Assembly: GCA_902783435.1 (NCBI GenBank)
Contig: CACZQV010000009.1
Coordinates: 1-25,940, forward strand
Length of the DNA: 25,940 nt
Reading direction: 5' to 3'
Origin: an uncultured Erysipelotrichaceae bacterium
Lineage (GTDB): Bacteria; Bacillota_I; Bacilli_A; RF39; UBA660
Positions 8,811 through 16,318 of the stretch are shown piece after piece; position 1 is the stretch's first letter, and each line of letters starts with the position of its first letter. The notes beneath the pieces were generated by a model. It searched no databases. It was not told the DNA's origin and saw only the letters and a list, made by a program, of their open reading frames with translations. Both the position numbers and the translations under genes were made by a program.

Positions 8811-10106
8811 ATGGGATTATTTAATAAAATTAAAAACATGTTTAAGAAATATGATGATTCAGAAGAAAAAGAAGTAGTAGAAGAACAAGTTGATGAATTA
8901 GAAGAATCTGAAGATATAGAAGAAGTAGAGGAAGATACTACAGATGAACAATCCACAGAAACTGTGGAAAAAGATAATTTTGTTGAGGAAGTTGAAGAAA
9001 AAGATTCTATCGAGGAGGAAGAACAAGAAGATATTTCAACAGAAGTTGTGGAAGAAAGTGAACCTGAAGAAGAATTAATAGAAACTGAGGAAGAAGAACC
9101 TATAGAAGAAAAAGTGGAGGAAAAACCAAAAAAAGAAAAGAAAGGATTCTTTAAGAAAAAAGATAAAGAGTCTGAAGAAAAGAAATCTGTTAAGGTATAT
9201 GAAAAAGGTCTTAGTAAATCTAGACAAGGTTTTGTATCAAAACTTGCTTCTCTTACTAATAAATATAGTAAAGTTACTGATGAATATTTTGATGAATTAG
9301 AAGAAATCTTAATAATGGCAGATATTGGTGTTAAAACTGTAATGGATTTTATTGATAGACTTAGGGATAGAGTTAATAAGGAACATATTACTGATCCTTC
9401 AGAATTAAAAGAGATAATAGTAGATGAATTATTCATTATTTATGTTGATGATTCTGTTTTGAGTAATAGAATTAATTATAATGAAAATGGTCCTACAGTT
9501 ATTTTATTTATAGGAGTTAATGGAGTAGGAAAGACTACTACTATTGGTAAAATAGCTAATAAGCTTATTGATGAAGGTAAAAAAGTATTATTAGTTGGTG
9601 CTGATACATTTAGAGCAGGTGCTGTTGCACAACTTGATGAATGGGCTGAACGTGTTGGTGCTGGTTTCTTTGGTAAAGAAGAAAGTGATCCTGCTAGTGT
9701 AGTATATGATGGTATAGAAAAGGCTAAATCAGATGGTTATGATGTAGTGCTTGTAGATACTGCAGGGCGTCTTCAAAATAAAGTTAATTTAATGAAAGAA
9801 TTAGAAAAAATTAATAAAGTAATTGATAGTTTAATAGATGGTGGATGTTCTGAAACATTACTTGTAATTGATGCTACTACTGGACAAAATGGTATTAGTC
9901 AAGCTAAAGCTTTTAAAGAGATTACTAATATTACTGGTATAGTTTTAACTAAACTTGATGGTACTGCTAAAGGTGGAATAGTACTTGCTATTAAAGAAGA
10001 AGTAAAAATACCAGTTAAATATATTGGACTTGGAGAAACTAAAGATGATCTTCAAGCATTCGATATTGAAAAATATATATATGGGTTATTTAAGGATATG
10101 ATGTAA
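8811..10106 (+). CDS. ftsY: Signal recognition particle receptor FtsY
   Basis: FtsY is the membrane-associated SRP receptor GTPase that docks Ffh-ribosome complexes at the translocon. The 431-residue protein begins with a short amphipathic MGLFNKIKNMFKK helix, followed by a long, very acidic region (about 15-105, mostly E and D), the A domain that helps membrane contact. A lysine-rich link precedes the N domain (about 130-215). The G domain shows all SRP-GTPase motifs: GVNGVGKTT (235-243), DTFRAGA (265-271), DTAGR (316-320) and TKLDG (380-384). Start ATG follows GGTGAT by four bases. One base separates it from the next gene, so it heads an operon ending at 10650. Confidence 0.97.
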   Translation: MGLFNKIKNMFKKYDDSEEKEVVEEQVDELEESEDIEEVEEDTTDEQSTETVEKDNFVEEVEEKDSIEEEEQEDISTEVVEESEPEEELIETEEEEPIEEKVEEKPKKEKKGFFKKKDKESEEKKSVKVYEKGLSKSRQGFVSKLASLTNKYSKVTDEYFDELEEILIMADIGVKTVMDFIDRLRDRVNKEHITDPSELKEIIVDELFIIYVDDSVLSNRINYNENGPTVILFIGVNGVGKTTTIGKIANKLIDEGKKVLLVGADTFRAGAVAQLDEWAERVGAGFFGKEESDPASVVYDGIEKAKSDGYDVVLVDTAGRLQNKVNLMKELEKINKVIDSLIDGGCSETLLVIDATTGQNGISQAKAFKEITNITGIVLTKLDGTAKGGIVLAIKEEVKIPVKYIGLGETKDDLQAFDIEKYIYGLFKDMM

Positions 10107-10107
10107 T

Positions 10108-10356
10108 ATGAAGAAATTATTGGTTATTATACAATTTTTATTAACAATTGCTTGTTTAGTATTAGGAATTATTTATTTGGCAGGTAATAATAGATTATAT
10201 TTAGATGTATTAGAAATAACTGCTGGTGCTGATTTAATACTTATGGGTATTAGTAATTATATAATTTATAAGAAAACTAAAGTTACCATTTTATATGTAC
10301 TTGTAGGTATTATTATGATTATGACAGTTGTATTAAATAAGTTAGGAGTGATTTAG
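10108..10356 (+). CDS. Small three-helix membrane protein of unknown function
   Basis: Not recognised. The 82-residue product is strongly hydrophobic with three likely membrane helices: about residues 4-26, 38-54 and 59-80. A basic YKKTK loop lies between the second and third. It starts one base after the ftsY stop codon and its own TAG stop abuts the GTG start of ylxM, so it is translated as part of the ftsY operon. The position suggests a link with membrane targeting or insertion, but no motif supports that, and it is too short for YidC or SecE/G assignment. Confidence 0.7.
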   Translation: MKKLLVIIQFLLTIACLVLGIIYLAGNNRLYLDVLEITAGADLILMGISNYIIYKKTKVTILYVLVGIIMIMTVVLNKLGVI

Positions 10357-10650
10357 GTGGAGGATGTAGTTTATTATAATGAATTATATGATTTATATGG
10401 AGAACTTTTAACTGATAAACAAAGAAAGTATTTTGAAGATTATTATTTTAATAATTTAAGTTTTTCTGAGATGGCAGAAGATTATGATGTTAGTCGTAAT
10501 GCTACTTTTAAACAAGTTCATATAGTATGTGAAAAGTTGGATGAATATGAATCTAAATTAAAATTATATGATAAAAGAAATGAATTATTAAAAATATCTT
10601 CTAAAATAGATAATGAAGAGATAAAAGAAAAATTAGAGAACTTAATTTAG
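10357..10650 (+). CDS. ylxM: YlxM-family helix-turn-helix protein of the SRP operon
   Basis: The 97-residue protein has the YlxM/sigma-70 region-4-like fold: LTDKQRKYFEDYYFNNLSFS (about 20-39), then EMAEDYDVSRNATFKQV as the helix-turn-helix. In many Firmicutes ylxM is encoded beside ffh and ftsY, which matches this place. Its function is not settled; a role in SRP regulation has been proposed. The start is GTG at 10357, directly after the upstream stop TAG, chosen because AGGAG (10344-10348) lies eight bases ahead and no ATG fits. The 3' end overlaps a terminator. The usual next gene, ffh, is 2.3 kb away here. Confidence 0.88.
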   Translation: MEDVVYYNELYDLYGELLTDKQRKYFEDYYFNNLSFSEMAEDYDVSRNATFKQVHIVCEKLDEYESKLKLYDKRNELLKISSKIDNEEIKEKLENLI

Positions 10651-10661
10651 TTCTTTTTTTT
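10635..10661 (+). terminator. Terminator overlapping the end of ylxM
   Basis: Inverted repeat 10635-10642 with 10649-10656 (core GAAC/GTTC, about 8 bp including one G-T pair), loop TAATTT, then a T run to 10661. The stop codon TAG lies inside the hairpin. Confidence 0.7.
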
Positions 10662-10662
10662 C

Positions 10663-10691
10663 TTGAAAATAAGTTGTTTTACTAGTATAAT
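10663..10691 (+). promoter_or_regulatory. Promoter for the HerA-like ATPase gene
   Basis: TTGAAA (10663-10668), a 17-base spacer, and TATAAT (10686-10691). It follows directly on the T run of the preceding terminator, so the ATPase gene is uncoupled from ftsY-ylxM. Ribosome binding site AAGAGGGG lies about 6 bases before ATG 10730. Confidence 0.75.
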
Positions 10692-10729
10692 TTTATGTAT
10701 GATAGAAAAGTAGTGAAGAGGGGATATTA

Positions 10730-12919
10730 ATGTTTGATAGAATTACGTATATTAGTGATGAATCTTGTAAAGTTAAGCTAAAAGAAAATGCTGAAGTTAC
10801 AATGAATTTAATGAATTTACATATTATCTTTCAGGATGACGTTAAAACAGTTTTAGCAGAAGTAGATGATATGGATGGTGGTTTATTAAACGCAAGATTC
10901 TTAGGAGAAATTGTAAATGGTAGATTAATAGGTGGTACTATTCGTAAACCATCATTAGATGCAAAAATTAGGGTTATTGAAAAAGAAGAAATTCCTTTAA
11001 TTACTGGTAGTGATACAGATGGTTATATGAAACTAGGAGTTAGCCCTTTTTATGATGATTTTCCAGTTTATTTAGATGTTAATAATTTCTTTAGTAATCA
11101 CTTTGCTATATTTGGTAATACTGGTTCTGGTAAATCTTGTGGTACTACAAGACTTTTTCAAAACATGTTTCATGATCAAAGATTAAATCCTTATAAAGCA
11201 AATGTATTTATATTTGATTCTTCTGGTGAATATTACAGTGCTTTTAGTAATTTAAATCAAATTAATAATAATTATAATTATAGATATATTAGTACTAATG
11301 AAACTGAAGGTTTAGGTGAAAAACTTAGATTACCAGTATATTTATTAAATAAAGATGATTTAGCATTATTATTACAATGTACTAGTCATTCTCAATTACC
11401 TATAATTGAGAGAATGTTAAAACTAGCACTTGTATTTAGTCAAAATGATATTGATTCTAATGCTTATAAAAATCATTTAATAGCTAAAGCTATTATGAGT
11501 ATTTTATATACTAATGAAACAGCTCCTAATAAGAGAAATGAAATATTTTCAATATTAGCTAGTTGTTCTACTGATGAATTTAATTTAGAGGCACCTATTC
11601 AAGGTATTGGGTATGTTCGTAAATTTAGAGAATGTTTCTTAATAGATAATTCTGGTAACTTTACTGAAAGTGTTTTAATGAATGAATACTTAGAGTCATT
11701 TATTAAAGAAGAATATGATAGTTATGAACCACATACTGGTGTTTACTATACACTAGATACTTTAGAAAAAGCATTAAACTTTACTTTAATTAGTGAAGGT
11801 TGGTTAAGAAATGAACAAACTTATGGTGATTCAGTTACTTTAAGAGTTAGATTACATGCTTTAATAGTTGGGGATAATGCCAAATATTTTGATGTTAAAG
11901 AATATATGTCACTAGATAAATTTTTATCTTCATTATTAATTAGTGATGGTAAGAAATATCAAATAGTTAATATTAATTTAAATGATATAGATGATGATTT
12001 TGCAAAAGTTCTTACTAAGATTTATTCTAGATTAATATTTGATTTTGCAAAAGGTTTAAAAGATAGAGGAAGTATTCCTTTCCATATAGTTCTTGAAGAA
12101 GCTCATAGATATATTCAATCAGATCATGATAGATTCTTATTTGGATATAATATATTTGAAAGAATTGCTAAGGAAGGAAGAAAGTATGGTGTTATACTAG
12201 GAATTATTACTCAAAGACCTGTAGAACTTTCTGATAATGTTATTTCTCAATGTACTAATTTCTTAATATTTAAGATTAACCATCCTATGGATATTGATTA
12301 TATACGTAAGACGATACCACATATTACTGATGATATTATTGAAAAACAAAAATCATTACAATCTGGTACTTGTTTAGGATTTGGTTTAGGATTTAAGATT
12401 CCTTTAATTGTTAAAATGGAAATGCCTGATCCAGCGCCTTTATCTGGTAACTGTGATGTTGTTAAAATATGGAAAGGTGCAAATTCTGTTCCTAGTGCAG
12501 AACCACCTGTAGCACCAACTCCAGTGAGTGAACCACAACCTGTTGTAGCTAATACTACGCAAGAAGTAGTACAACCTGTTACATCAGTACAAGTTGAACA
12601 ACCTACTATGGTTGAAGAAAAGAAGGAAGAAGTACAAACAAGTAATGATACAGTAGTTGAGTTACCAACTGTTCCTCAAGTAGAACCTATAAAAGAAGAT
12701 GAAAAGTTTGATGATTCATTTATAAAAATGACTATTGATGAACCAGCTGCAAATGATGTTAAAACTACACCAGAAGGTGGATTATCAGAAATAGCTGAAG
12801 TAAATATAAATTCTCAAGGTATGCTACAACAACCAGAAGTACCTACTACTGATGTTGGAGAACCATTACTTGAAATAGTTGATGATGATGATGAATCAAC
12901 AGGAGCAGATTTTGAATAA
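10730..12919 (+). CDS. HerA/DUF87-type hexameric DNA translocase ATPase
   Basis: A 729-residue FtsK-HerA superfamily ATPase. Residues about 22-90 form a small beta-rich HAS-barrel-like domain. Walker A is GNTGSGKS (129-136), IFDSSGEYY (about 162-170) is the strand typical of HerA proteins, Walker B is HIVLEEAH with E456/E457, and the downstream ITQRP (TQRP 494-497) fits the family sensor motif. In archaea HerA pumps DNA in partnership with NurA nuclease for end resection; bacterial relatives act in DNA repair or in defence with SIR2 or nuclease partners. None of these partners is adjacent here, so the role is open. From about residue 585 a P/V/E/Q-rich, then acidic, low-complexity tail of about 145 residues follows, not part of the ATPase core and probably disordered. 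It has its own promoter and terminator. Confidence 0.85.
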   Translation: MFDRITYISDESCKVKLKENAEVTMNLMNLHIIFQDDVKTVLAEVDDMDGGLLNARFLGEIVNGRLIGGTIRKPSLDAKIRVIEKEEIPLITGSDTDGYMKLGVSPFYDDFPVYLDVNNFFSNHFAIFGNTGSGKSCGTTRLFQNMFHDQRLNPYKANVFIFDSSGEYYSAFSNLNQINNNYNYRYISTNETEGLGEKLRLPVYLLNKDDLALLLQCTSHSQLPIIERMLKLALVFSQNDIDSNAYKNHLIAKAIMSILYTNETAPNKRNEIFSILASCSTDEFNLEAPIQGIGYVRKFRECFLIDNSGNFTESVLMNEYLESFIKEEYDSYEPHTGVYYTLDTLEKALNFTLISEGWLRNEQTYGDSVTLRVRLHALIVGDNAKYFDVKEYMSLDKFLSSLLISDGKKYQIVNINLNDIDDDFAKVLTKIYSRLIFDFAKGLKDRGSIPFHIVLEEAHRYIQSDHDRFLFGYNIFERIAKEGRKYGVILGIITQRPVELSDNVISQCTNFLIFKINHPMDIDYIRKTIPHITDDIIEKQKSLQSGTCLGFGLGFKIPLIVKMEMPDPAPLSGNCDVVKIWKGANSVPSAEPPVAPTPVSEPQPVVANTTQEVVQPVTSVQVEQPTMVEEKKEEVQTSNDTVVELPTVPQVEPIKEDEKFDDSFIKMTIDEPAANDVKTTPEGGLSEIAEVNINSQGMLQQPEVPTTDVGEPLLEIVDDDDESTGADFE

Positions 12920-12945
12920 AATAGTGTTTAACACTATTTTTTCTT
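12918..12945 (+). terminator. Terminator after the HerA-like gene
   Basis: A 10-bp stem AAATAGTGTT/AACACTATTT with a three-base loop, followed by TTTTCTTTT. It begins within the stop codon. Confidence 0.85.
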
Positions 12946-12963
12946 TTATAAATAAATGATATT

Positions 12964-12972
12964 TGTTATAAT
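12964..12972 (+). promoter_or_regulatory. Extended -10 promoter for ffh
   Basis: TGTTATAAT, a perfect extended -10, ends 18 bases before the ffh ATG. The leader is predicted at about a dozen bases and contains AGGTGAT (12980-12986). Confidence 0.6.
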
Positions 12973-12990
12973 ATGAGTTAGGTGATATTT

Positions 12991-14298
12991 ATGTTTGAAA
13001 GTTTAGGAGACAGATTACAAAATGCCTTACATAAGATAAAAGGTTATGGAAAAATTACTGAAGATAATATATCTGAAATGATGAGGGAAATTAGATTAGC
13101 CTTATTAGAAGCAGATGTTAATTATACAGTAGTAAAAGAGTTTACTAATAATGTTAAAGAAAAAGCTTTAGGTGAAGAAGTTGCTTCATCTATTAATCCA
13201 GGTGATTTATTTGTTAAGATTGTTAAAGATGAATTAACTGAGTTATTAGGTGGAGAAGCAGAAGAATTAAATTTAAAAGGTAATCCAGCTATACTTATGT
13301 TAGTTGGTTTACAAGGTTCTGGTAAAACTACAACTTGTGGTAAATTAGCTAATTTTTTAAGAAAAAAACATGCTAAAAAACCTTTACTTGTTGCTTGTGA
13401 CGTATATAGACCTGCTGCTATAGATCAATTAAAACAATTAGGTAAACAATTAAATATAGAAGTATATGACGAAGGTAAAAGTGATCCTGTTAAGATTGCT
13501 AAAAATGCTATAGAGTATGCAAAAGAAAACAAGTATGATTATGTACTTATAGATACTGCAGGACGTCTTCATATAGATGAAGAATTAATGGAAGAATTGC
13601 AAAATATTCAAAAGGAAGTTACTCCACAAGAAGTACTTTTAGTAATAGATTCTATGATGGGACAAGATGCAATTAATGTTATTACAGGATTTAATGACGC
13701 TTTATCTTTGAGTGGAGTTATTTTAACTAAGTTAGATGGAGATACTAGAGGTGGTGTTGCACTTTCTGTTAGACATTTAACTAATGTACCTATTAAATTT
13801 ATTGGTGTTTCTGAAAAATTAGATGGACTTGATTCTTTTGATCCAGAGAGAATGTCAGGAAGAATCTTAGGTATGGGAGATATTATTTCATTAGTAGAAA
13901 AAGCTACTGAAGAAATTGATGAAAAAGAAGCTGAAAAAACTGCTCGTAAGATGCAACAAGGTAAATTTGATTTAGAAGATTTCTTATCTACTATGAAACA
14001 GATAAAGAAACTTGGTCCAATTGAAAATTTAATTAAAATGATTCCAGGAGCTAAAAAGATGGGTCTTAATAATGTACAAGTAGATCCTAAACAAATGGCT
14101 CATATAGAAGCAATAATACTTTCTATGACGCCTAAAGAAAGACGTAATCCTGATATTATTAAAGCTAGTAGAAAGACTAGAATAGCTAGTGGTAGTGGTA
14201 CTTCTGTACAAGAAGTAAATAAATTACTTCAACAATTTGATCAAATGAAAAAGATGATGAAGGGTTTTTCTAATGGAAATATGAAATTACCTTTCTAA
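12991..14298 (+). CDS. ffh: Signal recognition particle protein Ffh (SRP54)
   Basis: Ffh binds signal peptides on ribosomes, pairs with the 4.5S/scRNA, and hands the complex to FtsY. Starting at 12991 the protein is 435 residues and begins MFESLGDRL, as in the family. An in-frame GTG at 12982 was rejected because it lies inside the ribosome binding site GGTGAT. N domain about 1-95; G motifs GLQGSGKTT (106-114), DVYRPAA (137-143), DTAGR (188-192) and TKLDG (246-250). The C-terminal M domain (about 295-435) has GPIENLIKMIPG, the RNA-binding MTPKERRNPDIIKASRKTRIASGSG region (split here between SMTPKERRNPDII and SRKTRIASGSG), and a methionine-rich end. All parts are complete. I see no scRNA gene beside it. 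Confidence 0.97.
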   Translation: MFESLGDRLQNALHKIKGYGKITEDNISEMMREIRLALLEADVNYTVVKEFTNNVKEKALGEEVASSINPGDLFVKIVKDELTELLGGEAEELNLKGNPAILMLVGLQGSGKTTTCGKLANFLRKKHAKKPLLVACDVYRPAAIDQLKQLGKQLNIEVYDEGKSDPVKIAKNAIEYAKENKYDYVLIDTAGRLHIDEELMEELQNIQKEVTPQEVLLVIDSMMGQDAINVITGFNDALSLSGVILTKLDGDTRGGVALSVRHLTNVPIKFIGVSEKLDGLDSFDPERMSGRILGMGDIISLVEKATEEIDEKEAEKTARKMQQGKFDLEDFLSTMKQIKKLGPIENLIKMIPGAKKMGLNNVQVDPKQMAHIEAIILSMTPKERRNPDIIKASRKTRIASGSGTSVQEVNKLLQQFDQMKKMMKGFSNGNMKLPF

Positions 14299-14303
14299 TT
14301 GTC

Positions 14304-14332
14304 TTGTAATATGATTCAAAAAATGATAGTAT
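14304..14332 (+). promoter_or_regulatory. Promoter for the lipoprotein gene
   Basis: TTGTAA (14304-14309), 17 bases, TAGTAT (14327-14332) with an extended TGA ahead of the -10. A strong AGGAGG site (14342-14347) lies seven bases before ATG 14355. Confidence 0.65.
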
Positions 14333-14354
14333 ATTATGTATAGGAGGAAGAATT

Positions 14355-14786
14355 ATGAAAAAAAGAGGTATTGTTTTAGCAGTAGCAGTAGTTGCATTAG
14401 TTGCTTTCGTTACTGGATGTGGTAAGAAAGAAACTTTAGTATGTACTCAAACTACTAGTGGTGTAGATATTACATTCAATATTGGTTTTGATGGAAGTAC
14501 TATTACTACAATGGATTTTGCTTATGATATGGATTTATCTAGTTATTCTGATACAACAATCAAATATCTTGAAAAACAAGATTGGTGTTCAACAGTTAAA
14601 TCTAGTATGAGTGAATACAAAGATGCATTTACTGATTGTAAAGCAGAAATCAAAGATAAGAAGTTAAACGTTGCTTCTACATTAAATGTAGATAAAGTTG
14701 CTAAAAGCGCTTTAGGAAAAATGAAAACTTCAAGAGCAGCTAAAAAAGAATTAGAAGCTGAAGGTTATACTTGTACTATTAAATAG
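14355..14786 (+). CDS. Small lipoprotein of unknown function
   Basis: A 143-residue protein with a lipoprotein signal peptide: MKKR, a hydrophobic stretch, and lipobox VTGC with the lipidated cysteine at residue 22. The mature part carries three further cysteines (residue 30 in LVCTQ, then DWCSTV and TDCKAE) and one near the C-terminus in YTCTIK, which could form disulfides outside the cell. The mature domain looks like a small alpha/beta fold and has a distant resemblance to YehR/DUF1307-type lipoproteins; that is a weak impression. Single gene with strong ribosome binding site, own promoter and strong terminator. Function unknown. Confidence 0.8.
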   Translation: MKKRGIVLAVAVVALVAFVTGCGKKETLVCTQTTSGVDITFNIGFDGSTITTMDFAYDMDLSSYSDTTIKYLEKQDWCSTVKSSMSEYKDAFTDCKAEIKDKKLNVASTLNVDKVAKSALGKMKTSRAAKKELEAEGYTCTIK

Positions 14787-14789
14787 TAG

Positions 14790-14820
14790 AAAAAAAGATA
14801 TTTTATAATATCTTTTTTTT
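14790..14820 (+). terminator. Strong terminator after the lipoprotein gene
   Basis: Stem AAAAAAAGATATT/AATATCTTTTTTT with loop TTAT, running into T residues to 14820. The core GATATTTTATAATATC recurs exactly at 25636-25651. Confidence 0.9.
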
Positions 14821-14835
14821 ATTGATAGTAATATG

Positions 14836-14844
14836 TGATATAAT
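14836..14844 (+). promoter_or_regulatory. Extended -10 promoter for the Gre-like/LysR pair
   Basis: TGATATAAT ends 17 bases before ATG 14862. The -35 position falls in the T run of the preceding terminator (TTTTTA, 14816-14821). GGTGG (14853-14857) is the ribosome binding site. Confidence 0.55.
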
Positions 14845-14861
14845 TTTATTATGGTGGTAAT

Positions 14862-15347
14862 ATGGAATTTATATTAGTTGATGAACAAGGAAAAGAACAA
14901 TTTTATTCAATACTAGAAAAATTGAAAAATGATAATTTAGAAAATGCCAATGTATTAAGTAAATCATATACGGATTATGTTGGTGATGGTTGGCATGATA
15001 ATCCAATATACGAAGAAGCTATGAGAAAAAATAGGATGATTGATGAAAGCATAAATAAGATGTTGCAACAAGAAAAATTATTAAAAATTGTAAGTGATAA
15101 GTATAATGATAAATGTGTAAATATTAATGATATAGTTGAAGTTGAATTTATATATTCAGATGATGATAAAGAGATTGAAAAATTAAAATTAACTGGTAAA
15201 TTTATTCCAGATACTGATTTAGAAATAAAAGAAGTTACTTTAAATAGTCCGGTTGGGAAGGCTATTTATAAAAAAAAGATAGGTGAATGTTCTTCATATA
15301 CAGTCTTGGATAGGGAAGTAAAAATTAGGATAATAGGAAGGGGTTAA
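14862..15347 (+). CDS. Divergent GreA/GreB-family RNA polymerase factor (copy 1)
   Basis: GreA-type proteins insert a coiled-coil finger into the RNA polymerase secondary channel and trigger transcript cleavage. This 161-residue protein has the family layout: an N-terminal helical hairpin (about 8-78) and a C-terminal FKBP-like domain (about 85-161) with VTLNSPVGKAIYKKKIGE, the counterpart of the GreA SPIGRALIGKxxGD segment. The finger tip reads GDGWHDNP (41-48) where GreA has GDLSENAEY. An acidic residue is kept at both sides (D42, D46), but one residue is inserted and a Trp-His pair is new. Two more proteins in this window share the tip. It may therefore be an active cleavage factor, an anti-Gre, or a blocker of the channel. 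It is transcribed with the LysR gene one base downstream. Confidence 0.75.
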   Translation: MEFILVDEQGKEQFYSILEKLKNDNLENANVLSKSYTDYVGDGWHDNPIYEEAMRKNRMIDESINKMLQQEKLLKIVSDKYNDKCVNINDIVEVEFIYSDDDKEIEKLKLTGKFIPDTDLEIKEVTLNSPVGKAIYKKKIGECSSYTVLDREVKIRIIGRG

Positions 15348-15348
15348 T

Positions 15349-16215
15349 ATGATTTCGGATATTAATTTAAATTTATATAGAGTTTTTTATGTTTGTGCAA
15401 AAAGTAAAACTTTTAGTGAAGCTTCAGATAAATTATTTATTTCTCAACCTGCTGTTAGTAAACAAATAAAGGAATTGGAAGAAATATTAAATGTAAAGTT
15501 ATTTCATCGAGATAGTAAAGGTTTAAAATTAACTGAGGATGGTATTAAGTTATTTGATTATGTAGAGAAATCATATAATTATTTAACTGCAGGGGAAAAA
15601 TTAGTTACTGAAAGCAAAGATATAGATAATGGTGTAATTAAAATAGGAGCTCCTAGTCATATTTCTTCTTTTTATTTAGTAAATATTATTTATGAGTATC
15701 GTAAGTTACATCCTAATGTTACTTTTCAAGTAATTAGTGCTTCTACTAATGAATTGATACGAGAACTAGAAAATCATCAAGTTGATTTTGTAATAGATAG
15801 TTCTCCTGTTGATATATTACCTAATATGAAAATTAAAAAGTTAAATACATATGATACTTGTTTTATAACAAATATTGATGATAATGAATCTGATTATACT
15901 AAGCATGATTTTGTTATGCCACTTAGTAAGAGTTCAATGATGAAAAATTTGAAATATGAATTGGATAAAAAGAATATTCATTTGAATATGGTATTGCAAG
16001 TTGATACAACAGATCTAATAATATCTTCAGTTGTTAATAAGATAGGTACTGGATATGTAATTAGGGATGTTGTTGAAAATGAATTGAAAGCAGGAATACT
16101 TAAAGAGTTTGATATGAATTTTAAATTACCTAAGATAGATATTAATTTAATATATATAGATGATTATTTAACAAATTTATCAAAATATTTTATTAAAAAT
16201 TACATTTTGATGTAA
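15349..16215 (+). CDS. LysR-family transcriptional regulator
   Basis: A 288-residue LysR-type regulator. The winged helix-turn-helix occupies about residues 5-65, with SEASDKLFISQPAVSKQIKELEE as recognition region (SEASDKLFISQ then PAVSKQIKELEE), followed by the linker helix and a periplasmic-binding-protein-like effector domain (about 90-288, starting GVIKIGAPSHISSFYL). The ligand is unknown. It starts one base after the Gre-like gene (ribosome binding site GGAAGGGG). It lies directly upstream of the nine-gene operon and a palindromic T-N11-A site (16234-16250), so it is the obvious candidate regulator of that operon; this is inference. The 3' end overlaps a terminator. Confidence 0.92.
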   Translation: MISDINLNLYRVFYVCAKSKTFSEASDKLFISQPAVSKQIKELEEILNVKLFHRDSKGLKLTEDGIKLFDYVEKSYNYLTAGEKLVTESKDIDNGVIKIGAPSHISSFYLVNIIYEYRKLHPNVTFQVISASTNELIRELENHQVDFVIDSSPVDILPNMKIKKLNTYDTCFITNIDDNESDYTKHDFVMPLSKSSMMKNLKYELDKKNIHLNMVLQVDTTDLIISSVVNKIGTGYVIRDVVENELKAGILKEFDMNFKLPKIDINLIYIDDYLTNLSKYFIKNYILM

Positions 16216-16223
16216 TTTTTTTT
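16195..16223 (+). terminator. Terminator at the end of the LysR gene
   Basis: An 11-bp stem AAAAATTACAT/ATGTAATTTTT with loop TTTG (16206-16209) and a T run to 16223. The stop codon is in the descending arm. Confidence 0.8.
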
Positions 16224-16233
16224 AATTTCATAG

Positions 16234-16250
16234 TATAACTACTAGTTATA
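16234..16250. promoter_or_regulatory. Candidate LysR operator (T-N11-A palindrome)
   Basis: TATAACTACTAGTTATA is a perfect 6-bp inverted repeat around a 5-base centre. It contains T-N11-A with dyad symmetry (16236-16248), the standard LysR-type box. It ends 20 bases upstream of the -35 of the operon promoter, a usual place for an activating site. Confidence 0.5.
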
Positions 16251-16270
16251 TATAATTAACTTATTTATAA

Positions 16271-16299
16271 TTTACAATTATAAATATTTAACCTATAAT
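16271..16299 (+). promoter_or_regulatory. Promoter of the nine-gene operon
   Basis: TTTACA (16271-16276), a 17-base spacer, and a perfect TATAAT (16294-16299). The -10 is also one arm of ATTATA-N11-TATAAT (16277-16299). Transcription should begin near 16306, at the AAGGAG ribosome binding site itself (16306-16311), eight bases before ATG 16319. Confidence 0.8.
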
Positions 16300-16318
16300 T
16301 AACGTAAGGAGAACAAAT

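Noticed and set aside
8783..9436. Long open frame on the minus strand, Ser-rich
   Set aside because: It is the antisense of the Glu/Asp-rich (GAA/GAT) N-terminus of ftsY, gives a low-complexity serine run, and has no ribosome binding site or homology.
12982..12990. Upstream GTG start for ffh
   Set aside because: The GTG is part of the GGTGAT ribosome binding site; ATG 12991 gives the family start MFESL.
14299..14354. SRP RNA (4.5S/scRNA) gene beside ffh
   Set aside because: The gap is only 56 bases and is filled by a promoter; no GGAA-tetraloop hairpin of SRP RNA is seen here or elsewhere in the intergenic regions.
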